A stretch of DNA of 64,000 nt from NCBI RefSeq assembly GCF_003594875.1, contig NZ_QZEY01000002.1, positions 744,001-808,000 of the forward strand, in the 5' to 3' direction. Positions 8,678-17,800 of this stretch are shown piece after piece. Every line of letters starts with the position of its first letter. Position 1 is the first letter of the stretch. The notes below the pieces were generated by a model. It ran no database searches and was not told the origin of the DNA. It saw only the letters and a list, made by a program, of their open reading frames with translations. The translations under genes were made by a program, and so were the position numbers. This stretch comes from Bailinhaonella thermotolerans (GTDB lineage: Bacteria; Actinomycetota; Actinomycetes; Streptosporangiales; Streptosporangiaceae).

Positions 8678-10213
8678 ATGCTCAACCTGTCGATTCTGCT
8701 GGAGGACACCGCCAGGGAGCACCCCGACCGCGATGCCCTCGTCTTCGGCGACCTGCGCGTGCCGTACAGCCTGCTGAACACCTTCGCCAACCAGGTCGCC
8801 AACCTCCTCGTCCAGCGGGGCATCAGGCCGGGCGACCGCGTCGCGATCTCCTGCCCGAACCTGCCGTACTTCCCCTTCGTCTACTACGGCATCCTCAAGG
8901 CCGGCGCGGTCGTCGTGCCGCTGAACGTGCTGCTCCAGAGCCGCGAGATCGCCTACCACCTGGAGGACTCCGACGCGAAGGCGCTGTTCTGCTTCGAGGG
9001 CACGCCGGAGCTGCCGATGGGCGAGCGCGGCTGGGAGGGCTTCCAGCGGACGGAGGCGACCGAGCACTTCTTCGTGCTCCCGGCCACGCCGCTGGCCACC
9101 GAGTCCTCGATCGAGGGCGCGGAGACGATCTGGGCGGCACTGGGCGGGCTGCCCGGCGAGTTCGAGTCGGTGCAGACCAGGCCGGACGACACGGCCGTCA
9201 TCCTCTACACCAGCGGCACCACCGGCCAGCCCAAGGGCGCCGAGCTGACGCACATGAACATGCTGCTCAACGCGATCGTCTCCGACGAGATGTTCGAGCG
9301 CAGCCCGCACGACAAGACGCTGGCCGTGCTGCCGCTGTTCCACTCCTTCGGGCAGACCGCGGTCATGAACATGGCCTTCCGGCGCGGCGCGACGCTCCTC
9401 CTGCTCCCCCGGTTCGAGGCCGTGCCGGCGCTGGAGCTGATGGCCAAGGAGGGCGCCACCCTGTTCGCGGGCGTGCCCACGATGTACTGGGGCATGGTCA
9501 GCGCGATCAAGGCCGAGGGCGCGCCCGTGCCCGAGAGCCTCAAGGTGCTCGTGTCCGGCGGCGCCTCGCTGCCCATGGAGCTGCTCAAGGACGTCGAGGC
9601 GGTCTTCGGGGTCAAGGTCCTCGAGGGGTACGGCCTGTCCGAGACCTCGCCCGTCGCCTCGTTCAACCGCCCGGACCGGCCGACCAAGCAGGGCTCCATC
9701 GGCGTGCCGATCTGGGGCGTGGAGATGCGGCTGATCGACGGCGACTGGAACACCGTGCCCGACGGCGAGCTGGGCGAGATCGCGATCCGCGGCCACAACG
9801 TCATGAAGGGCTACCTGGGCCGGCCCGAGGCGACCGCCGAGGTCATGAACAACGGCTGGTTCCGCACCGGCGACCTGGGCCGCAAGGACGAGGACGGCTA
9901 CTACTACATCGTCGACCGGGTCAAGGACATGATCATCCGGGGTGGGTTCAACGTCTACCCGCGCGAGATCGAGGAGGTCCTGATGACCCACCCGGAGGTC
10001 AGCCTGGCCGCGGTCGTGGGCGTGCCCCACGAGACCCACGGCGAGGAGATCAAGGCGTACGTCATCCGGCAGCCGGACGCGAAGCTCACCGAGGACGAGC
10101 TGATCGCCTGGTGCAAGGAGCAGTTCGCCGCCTACAAGTACCCGCGCGTGATCGAGTTCCGCGACCAGTTCCCCATGACCGCCAGCGGCAAGATCCTCAA
10201 GCGCGAGCTCTGA
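8678..10213 (+). CDS. long-chain fatty-acid-CoA ligase (acyl-CoA synthetase)
   Basis: 511 residues from the ATG at 8678, preceded by GAGGAG. The ATP-binding P-loop reads YTSGTTGQPKG near residue 177. The A5 region reads GYGLSETSP, followed by the linker motif GWFRTGDLGRKDEDGYYYIVDRVKDMI with the hinge Asp. The C-terminal PMTASGKILKREL carries the catalytic Lys. It converts a carboxylic acid to its acyl-CoA through an acyl-adenylate in the cytoplasm. It is transcribed alone, divergent from the GMC oxidoreductase. The overall pattern is that of ordinary medium/long-chain FadD enzymes; chain length cannot be read. Confidence 0.92.
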   Translation: MLNLSILLEDTAREHPDRDALVFGDLRVPYSLLNTFANQVANLLVQRGIRPGDRVAISCPNLPYFPFVYYGILKAGAVVVPLNVLLQSREIAYHLEDSDAKALFCFEGTPELPMGERGWEGFQRTEATEHFFVLPATPLATESSIEGAETIWAALGGLPGEFESVQTRPDDTAVILYTSGTTGQPKGAELTHMNMLLNAIVSDEMFERSPHDKTLAVLPLFHSFGQTAVMNMAFRRGATLLLLPRFEAVPALELMAKEGATLFAGVPTMYWGMVSAIKAEGAPVPESLKVLVSGGASLPMELLKDVEAVFGVKVLEGYGLSETSPVASFNRPDRPTKQGSIGVPIWGVEMRLIDGDWNTVPDGELGEIAIRGHNVMKGYLGRPEATAEVMNNGWFRTGDLGRKDEDGYYYIVDRVKDMIIRGGFNVYPREIEEVLMTHPEVSLAAVVGVPHETHGEEIKAYVIRQPDAKLTEDELIAWCKEQFAAYKYPRVIEFRDQFPMTASGKILKREL

Positions 10214-10337
10214 CGCCGTACGGCGGGCGCGCGCCCCACCGGCCGCCGCGCCCCGGCACACGTACGGCGGCCCGCCCTGCCCGGTGAGGGAGGGCGGGCC
10301 GCCGTACGCGATCAGGAGATCACGGCCGGATCGGGGA

Positions 10338-11597
10338 TCACGGCCAGTCGAGGGACGGGCGCAGGGGCATGCCCGCCTCGCCGCCCTGGTGCAGCTTGAC
10401 GCCGAGCACCTGGTGGAGCTGGATCTTGTTGACCTCGAAGCCGAGGCGCGAGCCGGCCATGTAGAGGCGCCAGACGCGGGCGGTGCCGCGGCCGACCTCC
10501 TTGACCGCCTCGTCCCAGTGGGCGTCGAGGTTCTCGCACCAGTGCGTGAGCGTCTTGGCGTAGTGCTCGCGCAGGTTCTCCTCGTGGCGGATCTCGAACC
10601 CGGCGTCGTTCATCCGCTCGATCAGGTAGCCGGGGGACTCCAGCTCGCCGTCGGGGAAGACGTAGCGGTTGATGAAGCCGCTGGCCCGGATGTTCGGCTC
10701 GAAGCCGTTGGGCCGGGTGATGCAGTGGTTGAGCAGCCGGCCGCCGGGCTTGAGCTTGTCGTACAGGAAGCTGAAGTACGACGGCAGGTTGTCCTTGCCG
10801 ATGTGCTCGGTCAGGCCGATGGAGCTGACCGCGTCGAACCGGCTCTCGGTCACGTCGCGGTAGTCCATGAACCGCACCTCGGCCAGCTCCGACAGCCCGG
10901 CCTCGGCGATCGCCTTCTGCGCCCACTCGGCCTGCTGGCGCGACAGCGTCACGCCCAGCGCCTTGACGCCGTAGTGCTTGGCGGCGTGCATGACCATGCC
11001 GCCCCAGCCGCAGCCGACGTCCAGCAGGCGCATGCCCGGCTTGAGGTCGAGCTTCCTGGCCACCAGGTCGAACTTGGTGTACTGCGCCTCCTCGAGGGTG
11101 GCGTCCTCCTTGGGGAACACCGCGCAGGTGTACGCCATGGAGGGGCCGAGGACCCACTCGTAGAAGCGGTTCGACACGTCGTAGTGGTGGTGGATGGCCT
11201 CCGCGTCGCGGCCCTTGGCGTGCCGGCGCCCGAGCTGGGACAGCCGGGAGCGCTTGACCTCCTGCGGCGGCAGCGGCACCCGCATGGTGAGCGGCTTGAG
11301 GCCGATCTGCCGCAGTATGTCGATCTTGCGCGACAGCGGCACGTCGTCGATGGCGATCGAGGCCATGCGCGACAGCAGCGTGTACATGTCGCCGTTCACG
11401 TTGATGTGACCGGAGACGTACGCGCGCGCCAGCCCGACCTCGCCCGGCGACTGGGCGACGTACGCCAGTGCGATCGGGGATCTGACCACGATCTCCACGT
11501 CGGCGTCCGGACTGCCGGCCGTGCTGCCGTCATACGCGGAGAACCTCACCCCGGCGTCGGGGCCCACGATGCGTTCGAATATCTCGGCGAGTTTCAC
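10338..11597 (-). CDS. tmsB: SAM-dependent 10-methylene fatty acid synthase (cyclopropane synthase family)
   Basis: 419 residues of the cyclopropane-fatty-acyl-phospholipid synthase family. The SAM-binding loop LLDVGCGWGG lies at residues 191-200; AIHHHYDVSNRFYEWVLGPSMAYTCAVF is the family signature before it, and EHIGKDNLPSYF follows. Many such enzymes make cyclopropanes. Here the gene lies 18 bases after an FAD-binding reductase in one operon, the tmsA-tmsB (bfaA-bfaB) arrangement that makes 10-methylstearic (tuberculostearic) acid: TmsB methylates oleoyl phospholipid to a 10-methylene chain. Assignment rests on family plus partner; the methyltransferase alone would be ambiguous. Confidence 0.8.
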   Translation of the reverse strand: MKLAEIFERIVGPDAGVRFSAYDGSTAGSPDADVEIVVRSPIALAYVAQSPGEVGLARAYVSGHINVNGDMYTLLSRMASIAIDDVPLSRKIDILRQIGLKPLTMRVPLPPQEVKRSRLSQLGRRHAKGRDAEAIHHHYDVSNRFYEWVLGPSMAYTCAVFPKEDATLEEAQYTKFDLVARKLDLKPGMRLLDVGCGWGGMVMHAAKHYGVKALGVTLSRQQAEWAQKAIAEAGLSELAEVRFMDYRDVTESRFDAVSSIGLTEHIGKDNLPSYFSFLYDKLKPGGRLLNHCITRPNGFEPNIRASGFINRYVFPDGELESPGYLIERMNDAGFEIRHEENLREHYAKTLTHWCENLDAHWDEAVKEVGRGTARVWRLYMAGSRLGFEVNKIQLHQVLGVKLHQGGEAGMPLRPSLDWP

Positions 11598-11615
11598 GCC
11601 GGTTGCCTCCCGTCT

Positions 11616-12995
11616 TCAGCGACCCCGCACGCACTTGTCGTAGAGGTCGAGCAGCCGACCGGACGGGTCATAGGCGCGCTTGACCCGCCAGTAGGCGTCT
11701 CCGTTGTACAGGCGCCAGAAGTCGTCCTCGTTGTAGTACGAGGTCGAGTACAGCGACTTGTGCCCGTCGAGGGACGTGACCGAATCCTCGATGAGCCGGT
11801 TGTAATACCCGTCGAAGCGGCCCCGCGGCAGCGGGACCAGCCCCCAGAACCCGAAGTTGACGTACAGCCGCCCCTCCTGAAGGGGGTAGAGCGGCCACTT
11901 GGCCCCGGCCTTGAGGGGGCACATCCACACGGGGGTCATGCCGACCTCCTTGTGGAAGAACTCCAGGAACTCCGCGCCTCGTTCCACGGGCGTCTCCACG
12001 TCCTGGATGACCGACTCGTGCACGGGGTTGTCCCGCCACCGGTCCACGCGGGCGCTCAGGCCGTACCGCCGGTCCAGGCCGACGAGCTTGCGGTAGAAGT
12101 CCGAGCGCATGAGCCGGCGCGGCATGAGCGCGCGCACGAGCGGCTTCTGCACGCCGAAGGCGCGCGAGCACCAGAACCAGTCGGTGTCCCACCGCCACAG
12201 GTAGTCGCGGATGGTCAGCCAGTCCCGGTTGCGGGTGCGCATCGACTGGTAGTAGATGCGCATGCCCGTGTAGTCCGAGACGTACGGGGCCTCGTCGGCG
12301 TAGGTGGCGAGCGTGAGGTAGAGCTCGTCGGGCCCGAAGAAGGTGCCGTCCACGAAGTCCACGCGCTCACCCTCGTAGGCGCCCGCCTCGCAGATCTCGG
12401 CCATCGCCAGCATGCACTTGGCGGCGTCGGTGAACCGCACGTGCGTGAGCTTGACGTACGGCTTGACCTTCTCCAGCCGGATCCGCAGCCGGAGGGCGTA
12501 GCCGAGGGTGCCGTAGGAGTTGGGGAACGCGTGGAACAGGTCCGCGTGCTCGTTGTCCGGCCGCGCGACGACGATCTTCCCGTCGCCGGTGAGGATCTCC
12601 ATCTCCTCGACCGCCTCGTGCGGCAGCCCGTTGCGGAACGAGGAGGACTCGATCCCCAGGCCGGTCACCGCGCCGCCCAGGGTGATGGTCTTGAGCTGCG
12701 GGACCACGGTCGGGATGTAGCCGTGGGGGAGCGTGGCGTCCACGAGGTGCTCGTAGGTCGTCATGCCCTGCACCTCGGCGGTGCCCGTCTCCGGGTCCAC
12801 CTCGATCACGCGGTCGAGGCTGCTCGCGTCCAGCTTCGCCCCCTTGGACGGGTCGCGGAAGCGGAACAGGTTCGTCGTCGGCTTCGACAGGCGCGGCGCG
12901 GCGCCCTCGGGGAGCTCGGCCATGGTCCGCCGGATCTCCTCGACGGCCCGCTTGTGCGCCTCCATCTCGGTCGTTGCGACTGTGCTCATGGGCAT
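11616..12995 (-). CDS. tmsA: FAD-binding oxidoreductase, 10-methylene fatty acid reductase
   Basis: About 459 residues. The PCMH-type FAD-binding domain runs through KPTTNLFRFRD, MTTYEHLVDATLPHGYIPTVVPQLKTITLGGAVTGLGIESSSFRNGLPHE, and resembles DHCR24-like reductases. In actinomycetes the homologue next to a CFA-type methyltransferase reduces the 10-methylene group to 10-methyl. The start is either the ATG at 12995 (GGTGG five bases before) or the one two codons later; upstream in-frame codons lack a ribosome site. A third factor, tmsC, is not seen here. 10-methyl C18:0 is a marker lipid of Actinomadura and relatives, which agrees with the other taxonomic hints. Confidence 0.8.
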   Translation of the reverse strand: MPMSTVATTEMEAHKRAVEEIRRTMAELPEGAAPRLSKPTTNLFRFRDPSKGAKLDASSLDRVIEVDPETGTAEVQGMTTYEHLVDATLPHGYIPTVVPQLKTITLGGAVTGLGIESSSFRNGLPHEAVEEMEILTGDGKIVVARPDNEHADLFHAFPNSYGTLGYALRLRIRLEKVKPYVKLTHVRFTDAAKCMLAMAEICEAGAYEGERVDFVDGTFFGPDELYLTLATYADEAPYVSDYTGMRIYYQSMRTRNRDWLTIRDYLWRWDTDWFWCSRAFGVQKPLVRALMPRRLMRSDFYRKLVGLDRRYGLSARVDRWRDNPVHESVIQDVETPVERGAEFLEFFHKEVGMTPVWMCPLKAGAKWPLYPLQEGRLYVNFGFWGLVPLPRGRFDGYYNRLIEDSVTSLDGHKSLYSTSYYNEDDFWRLYNGDAYWRVKRAYDPSGRLLDLYDKCVRGR

Positions 12996-13324
12996 GCCCA
13001 CCACCCCAACCGAAGACAAAGAAATACCCCTCATGACGCTATAACCGGAAAAAACCGCAGACCAGGCGGAGCGGTTAAACCCACGAAAACTCTACGCCTG
13101 CCGAAGAACCCGACCTCGGTCAGGTCTCCGGTCCCCCCACCGCCGTGATCTGCTGCCCCGCCATCCTACGCATCGGTTCCCGCTCGCGGACGGCGGGTCC
13201 TCAGCGCGTCCCCGCCCTTTCTCGCGCGGCGCCGCCTAGGCTTCCCGGGCCGCGCCGGCGCACCCTTGCCAGCACCGGCCGAACAACGTTCTACTGACCC
13301 CGACGGGCGCGCCGAAAAGCTGTA
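12996..13324. other. gap upstream of tmsA, AT-richer
   Basis: About 330 bases. The part next to tmsA (13001-13080) is AT-richer than its surroundings and probably holds the tmsAB promoter, but no clear -35/-10 pair can be chosen. The remainder shows no gene or structured element until the operator at 13325. Confidence 0.4.
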
Positions 13325-13363
13325 ACCAAGCGCTTGCTTGCGATAGTCGCCCGCGTCTAGAGT
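13325..13363 (+). promoter_or_regulatory. promoter with KstR2-like operator, head of CoA-transferase operon
   Basis: ACCAAGCGCTTGCT (13325-13338) reads AGCAAGCGCTTGGT on the other strand and fits the published KstR2 consensus AnCAAGnnCTTGnT at every fixed position. It overlaps a promoter made of TTGCTT (13335-13340), a 17-base spacer and TAGAGT (13358-13363). A TetR-type repressor bound here would block polymerase. No regulator gene lies next to it. Confidence 0.7.
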
Positions 13364-13389
13364 CGAACCGACGTTTGGAGACGGACACG

Positions 13390-14517
13390 ATGACCGAGGT
13401 GACCCGGTCCGGCCCGCTGGCCGGAATCCGCGTGCTGGAGCTGGCGGGGCTCGCCCCCGGGCCGTTCGCCGGCATGATGCTCGCCGACCACGGGGCCGAG
13501 GTGCTCCGGATCGACCGCGTCGCGGCCGTGGACCGGGACAAGCCCAGCCGCAACGCCATGGACCGGGGCAAGCGGACCATCGGCCTGGACATCAAGTCGC
13601 CCGACGGCCGGGCCGCGCTGCTCACGATGGCCGCGACGGCCGACGTGCTGATCGAGCCGTTCCGCCCCGGCGTGGCCGAGCGCCTCGGCATCGGCCCCGC
13701 CGACCTGCGCGCGGTCAACCCCGGGCTGATCTACGGGCGGATGACCGGCTGGGGTCAGGACGGGCCGCTCGCCCCCACCGCCGGGCACGACATCGACTAC
13801 ATCGCGATCTCCGGCGTGCTCTCCCAGCTCGGCCGGGCCGGGGAGAAGCCCACTCCCCCGATCAACATCCTCGGCGACTTCGCCGGCGGCGGCCTCATGC
13901 TGGCGTACGGCGTCACGCTCGCGCTCGTCGAGCGCGCCAGGACCGGCCGGGGCCAGGTCGTGGACGCCGCCATGGTGGACGGCGCGGCCGTGCTGTTCAG
14001 CATGTTCTTCTCCGGCGCGATCGGCGGGGGCTGGGGGCCCCGGGGCACCAACCTGCTCGACACCGGCTCCCCCGTCTACGACACCTACGAGACCGCCGAC
14101 GGCAGGTACGTCGCGGTGGGGGCGCTGGAGCCGCAGTTCTGGGCCGAGCTGGTCGCCCGGCTCGGGCTGACGGACCTGCCCGACAGGAACGACCGGGAGC
14201 AGTGGCCCGCGCTGCGCAAGCGCCTGGAGGAGACGTTCCGCACGAAGACCCGCGACGAGTGGGCCGAGATCTTCGACGGCTCGGACGCGTGCGTCTCCCC
14301 CGTGCTGGAGATGGCCGAGGCCCCCGCCCACCCGCACAACGCCGCCCGCCGCACCTTCCTCACGGTCGGCGGCGACGTGCAGCCGGGCCCCGCGCCGCGG
14401 CTGAGCGACGCCCCCGAGCCGGCCCCGGAGCCCGCGACCTGGCTGGAGGACCTCTCCCCGTGGGGGCTGTCCCGTGAGGAGGCCGCGCGGCTGCGCGAGG
14501 CGGGGGTGCTGGCGTGA
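13390..14517 (+). CDS. CaiB/BaiF CoA-transferase family (alpha-methylacyl-CoA racemase-like)
   Basis: 375 residues from the ATG at 13390, with GGAG nine bases upstream. SGPLAGIRVLELAGLAPGPFAGMMLADHGAEVLRID is the typical class-III CoA-transferase opening. GHDIDYIAI and ILGDFAGGG carry the His and Asp that act as the acid/base pair in alpha-methylacyl-CoA racemase, suggesting racemase rather than transfer activity. Such racemases convert 2R-methylacyl-CoA to the 2S form needed for beta-oxidation of sterol side chains and branched chains. First gene of a six-gene operon behind a KstR2-like operator. Confidence 0.85.
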   Translation: MTEVTRSGPLAGIRVLELAGLAPGPFAGMMLADHGAEVLRIDRVAAVDRDKPSRNAMDRGKRTIGLDIKSPDGRAALLTMAATADVLIEPFRPGVAERLGIGPADLRAVNPGLIYGRMTGWGQDGPLAPTAGHDIDYIAISGVLSQLGRAGEKPTPPINILGDFAGGGLMLAYGVTLALVERARTGRGQVVDAAMVDGAAVLFSMFFSGAIGGGWGPRGTNLLDTGSPVYDTYETADGRYVAVGALEPQFWAELVARLGLTDLPDRNDREQWPALRKRLEETFRTKTRDEWAEIFDGSDACVSPVLEMAEAPAHPHNAARRTFLTVGGDVQPGPAPRLSDAPEPAPEPATWLEDLSPWGLSREEAARLREAGVLA

Positions 14518-15173
14518 ACGTCTGGGAGGCCCTCTACACGACCCGGGCGATGCGGCGGGTCAGGCCCGACCCGATCCCGCTGGAGGTCCAGCGGCGGATC
14601 ATGGACGCCGCCGTGCGCGCGCCCAGCGGCGGCAACGCCCAGAACTGGCGGTTCCTCCTGCTCGACGACCCGGACGTCAAGGCGGAGCTGGGGCCGCTGT
14701 ACCGGGACGCGCTGCGGCGACTGTGGGAGGGCCACTACAGGTCCCTGGTCGAGCGGGCCGAGCGCGAGGGGGACGAGCAGACGATCAAGGTGATGCGGTC
14801 GGCGCAGCACCTGGCGGACAACTTCGAGGGGTACCCCCTGATGCTGTTCGCGTTCGCGCGGCACGACCCGAGCGGCGGATCGATCTTCCCGGCCGTGTGG
14901 AACGCCCAGCTCGCCGCCCGCGCCCAGGGCGTCGGCAGCGCGCTGACCAGCGTGATGGGCGTCTTCCACGGCGAGGAGGTCATGCGGATCCTGGGCGTGC
15001 CCGGGGACAAGGGGTGGATCCTCGCCTGCACGGTCACCTTCGGCTACCCGACCGGCCGCTGGGGCGTGGCCCCGCGCCGCCCCCCGCACGAGGTGACCTA
15101 CCGCAACCGCTGGGGCGGCGATCCCGGCTTCGAGGTCCCCGAGCCCCTCTGGCGCCCTGGCGGGGACGGCTGA
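14514..15173 (+). CDS. nitroreductase-family flavoprotein
   Basis: 219 residues from GTG, overlapping the stop of the preceding gene by four bases (GTGA). VWEALYTTRAMRRVRPDPIPLEVQRRIMDAAVRAPSGGNAQNW is the classical FMN-binding opening (Arg-rich phosphate site plus the APSGGNxQ loop). The end of the fold, GVPGDKGWILACTVTFGYPTGRWG, is also typical. Members reduce nitro groups, quinones or enones with NAD(P)H, or act as dehalogenases. In this operon a role in reducing an unsaturated or cyclic CoA-ester intermediate is possible but unproven. Confidence 0.85.
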   Translation: MNVWEALYTTRAMRRVRPDPIPLEVQRRIMDAAVRAPSGGNAQNWRFLLLDDPDVKAELGPLYRDALRRLWEGHYRSLVERAEREGDEQTIKVMRSAQHLADNFEGYPLMLFAFARHDPSGGSIFPAVWNAQLAARAQGVGSALTSVMGVFHGEEVMRILGVPGDKGWILACTVTFGYPTGRWGVAPRRPPHEVTYRNRWGGDPGFEVPEPLWRPGGDG

Positions 15174-15219
15174 GATCGTGACGACCACGACCCCGACGAA
15201 CCCACAGGGAGGCCCCGGA

Positions 15220-16050
15220 GTGAACGCGCAGGACACCTCGATGAAGGGCTACGGAGTACTCGTCACCGGCGGCGGCAGCGGCATCGGGCTGGGCGTCGCC
15301 CGCCGCCTGGCCGCGGCCGGGGCCGTGGTCACGATCTGCGGCCGCACGGAGGACCGGCTCAAGGCGGCCGTCGCGGAGATCGGCGACGGCGCGGGGTACG
15401 CCGTCGCCGACGTCGCCGACGAGGAGGCCGTGGCGGCGGCCGTACGGCTGGCACAGGAGCGCGCCGGGCGGCTGGACGGCGTGGTGGCCTGCGCGGGCGG
15501 GTCGAGCTGGCTCGGGCCGGTCACGCGGATGCCCGCGGACCACTGGCACTCGGTGATCGAGACGAACCTCACCGGCACCATGCACACGCTCAAGCACGCG
15601 GCGGCGATCATGGCGCGGCAGGGCTCCGGCTCGTTCGTCGGCATCTCCTCCATCGCCGGCGACATCACGCACCGCTGGTTCGGCCCGTACGGCGTGGCCA
15701 AGGCGGGCATCGACCACCTGTGCCGGCTGGCCGCCGACGAACTCGGCGCCAGCAACGTGCGGGTCAACTGCATCCGGCCCGGGCTGATCCGCACCGAGGC
15801 GGTGGCGATGGTGACCGAGGAGGACAACCCGGTCCGGCGGGACTACGCGGAGTGCACCCCGCTGCCCCGCCGCGGCGAGGTCGAGGACGTGGCGAACCTG
15901 GCGGCGTTCCTGATCGGCCCCGAGTCGACCTGGATCACCGGCCAGGTCATCAACGTGGACGGCGGGCAGTCGCTGCGGCGCGGCCCCGACATGTCCCCCT
16001 GGCTGGAGCCCGCGTACGGCGCGGACGGGCTCCGCGGAGCCGCCATGTAG
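15220..16050 (+). CDS. short-chain dehydrogenase/reductase
   Basis: 276 residues from the GTG at 15220. This start is preferred over an in-frame GTG at 15178 because GGGAGG lies seven bases before it. GVLVTGGGSGIGLG is the NAD(P)-binding motif, VACAGG takes the place of NNAG, and the catalytic triad is Ser in ISSIAGD with YGVAKAG (Tyr-x-x-x-Lys). The C-terminal ITGQVINVDGGQSLRRGPDM is standard. The coenzyme cannot be fixed, though CGRTEDRL after strand 2 would suit NADP. It probably oxidises a hydroxyacyl-CoA or cyclic alcohol in the operon's pathway. Confidence 0.88.
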   Translation: MNAQDTSMKGYGVLVTGGGSGIGLGVARRLAAAGAVVTICGRTEDRLKAAVAEIGDGAGYAVADVADEEAVAAAVRLAQERAGRLDGVVACAGGSSWLGPVTRMPADHWHSVIETNLTGTMHTLKHAAAIMARQGSGSFVGISSIAGDITHRWFGPYGVAKAGIDHLCRLAADELGASNVRVNCIRPGLIRTEAVAMVTEEDNPVRRDYAECTPLPRRGEVEDVANLAAFLIGPESTWITGQVINVDGGQSLRRGPDMSPWLEPAYGADGLRGAAM

Positions 16051-16075
16051 AACCCATCCCTGGAGGTCACCCCCC

Positions 16076-17800
16076 ATGCACGACCTCACCATCCGCAACG
16101 CGCGCGTCGTGGACGGCACCGGCGCCGCGCCGTACACCGCCGACGTCACCGTGGACGACGGCGTGATCACCTCCGTGGCCGCGAAGGGCGGCGGGCCGGC
16201 CCGCCGCACGGTGGACGCCGGCGGCCTGGTCCTCACGCCGGGGTTCGTGGACCTGCACACGCACTACGACGGGCAGGCCACCTGGGACCCGCTGCTGTCG
16301 CCGTCCTGCTGGCACGGCGTCACCACCGTGATCATGGGCAACTGCGGGGTCGGCTTCGCGCCCGCCCGCCCCGACCGGCGCGAGTGGCTGATCGGGCTCA
16401 TGGAGGGCGTCGAGGACATCCCGGGCACCGCGCTCAGCGAGGGGATCCGGTGGGAGTGGGAGACCTTCCCGGAGTTCCTGGACGCCCTCGGCCGCCGTCC
16501 CCGCGCCCTGGACGTCGGCGCGCAGGTGCCGCACGGCGCGGTCCGCGCGTACGTCATGGGGGAGCGCGGGGCGCGCAACGAGCCGGCGGCGCCCGAGGAC
16601 ATCGCGGCGATGAAGAGGCTGGTCAAGGAGGGGCTGAGCGCGGGGGCGCTCGGCTTCTCCACCTCGCGCACGCTCGCCCACAGGGCCATCGACGGCGAGC
16701 CGGTGCCGGGCACGTTCGCGGCCGAGGACGAGTTGTTCGGCATCGGCGAGGCGCTGGCGGAGCTGGGCCGCGGCGTCTACGAGATCGCCCCGGCGGGCGC
16801 GGCCGGCGAGGACGTGAACGCGCCGGTGGCCGAGGTCGCCTGGATGCGGCGGCTGTCGGCGGCCATCGGCCGGCCGGTCTCGTTCGCGCTGCTCCAGGTG
16901 GACGCGGCGCCCGACCTGTGGCGGGGGCTGCTGGCCGAGTCCGCGGCGGCGGCCGCCGACGGCGCGGACCTGCACCCGCAGGTGGCCGGGCGGCCGTTCG
17001 GCATGCTGATCTCGCTGGAGTCGCTGCACGCCTTCGGCGACCACCCCGCCTACGCGGCGCTGTCCCTCCTGCCCCGCGAGGAGCGGGTGCGGCGCATGCG
17101 CGACCCCGCCGTGAAGGCGCGGATCCTGGCCGAGCGGCCGGAGGAGGAGGACCCGCTGGCGGCGATGTGCCGGGGCTTCACCGACCGGCTGTACGTCCTG
17201 GACGCCGAGCGCCCCGACTACGAGCCGCCCCCGGACGCCTCGGTGGCCGCGCGGGCCGCCAGGGAGGGGCGTGAGCCGCTGGACCTGCTGTACGACCTGC
17301 TCCTGGAGGACGACGGCCGGGCCGTGCTGCTGCTGCCGATCCTCAACTACGCGGCGGGGAACCTGGACGCGGTCCGCGAGATGCTGCTGCACCCCCGGGC
17401 GGTGCTGGGCCTGGGCGACGGCGGGGCGCACTGCGGGTTCATCTGCGACGCCTCGCTGCCGACCACGATGCTCTCCCACTGGGCCCGCGACCGCTCCCGC
17501 GGCGAGAGGCTGCCGCTGGAGCACGTCGTCAGGCTCATGACCCGGGACACCGCCCGGCTGTACGGCCTGCGCGACCGGGGCGTGATCGCGCCGGGGATGA
17601 AGGCCGACCTCAACCTCATCGACTTCGACGCCGTGGGCAACCGCAGGCCGGAGATGGTCCACGACCTTCCGGCGGGAGGGAGACGACTGGTGCAACGGGC
17701 CGAAGGATACGTCTCGACGTTCGTGAACGGCCGCGAGGTCTTCGCGCGCGGCGAGCACACCGGGGAACTGCCGGGCGGGCTCGTGCGGGGCGGCCGGTGA
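16076..17800 (+). CDS. amidohydrolase, D-aminoacylase/N-acyl-D-amino-acid deacylase family
   Basis: 574 residues starting 7 bases after a GGAGG site. The metal motif GFVDLHTHYDGQ (residues about 58-69) and GNCGVGFAP follow the D-aminoacylase/dihydroorotase-like pattern. LGLGDGGAHCGF near residue 450 supplies the late Asp. The substrate domain between residues 150 and 400 is long. Members cleave N-acyl-D-amino acids, yet a related group occurs in lipid and terpenoid catabolic operons without a known reaction. Here it is cotranscribed with CoA-ligase and P450 genes, so hydrolysis of a lactone or amide in a hydrophobic substrate is an open alternative. Confidence 0.82.
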   Translation: MHDLTIRNARVVDGTGAAPYTADVTVDDGVITSVAAKGGGPARRTVDAGGLVLTPGFVDLHTHYDGQATWDPLLSPSCWHGVTTVIMGNCGVGFAPARPDRREWLIGLMEGVEDIPGTALSEGIRWEWETFPEFLDALGRRPRALDVGAQVPHGAVRAYVMGERGARNEPAAPEDIAAMKRLVKEGLSAGALGFSTSRTLAHRAIDGEPVPGTFAAEDELFGIGEALAELGRGVYEIAPAGAAGEDVNAPVAEVAWMRRLSAAIGRPVSFALLQVDAAPDLWRGLLAESAAAAADGADLHPQVAGRPFGMLISLESLHAFGDHPAYAALSLLPREERVRRMRDPAVKARILAERPEEEDPLAAMCRGFTDRLYVLDAERPDYEPPPDASVAARAAREGREPLDLLYDLLLEDDGRAVLLLPILNYAAGNLDAVREMLLHPRAVLGLGDGGAHCGFICDASLPTTMLSHWARDRSRGERLPLEHVVRLMTRDTARLYGLRDRGVIAPGMKADLNLIDFDAVGNRRPEMVHDLPAGGRRLVQRAEGYVSTFVNGREVFARGEHTGELPGGLVRGGR

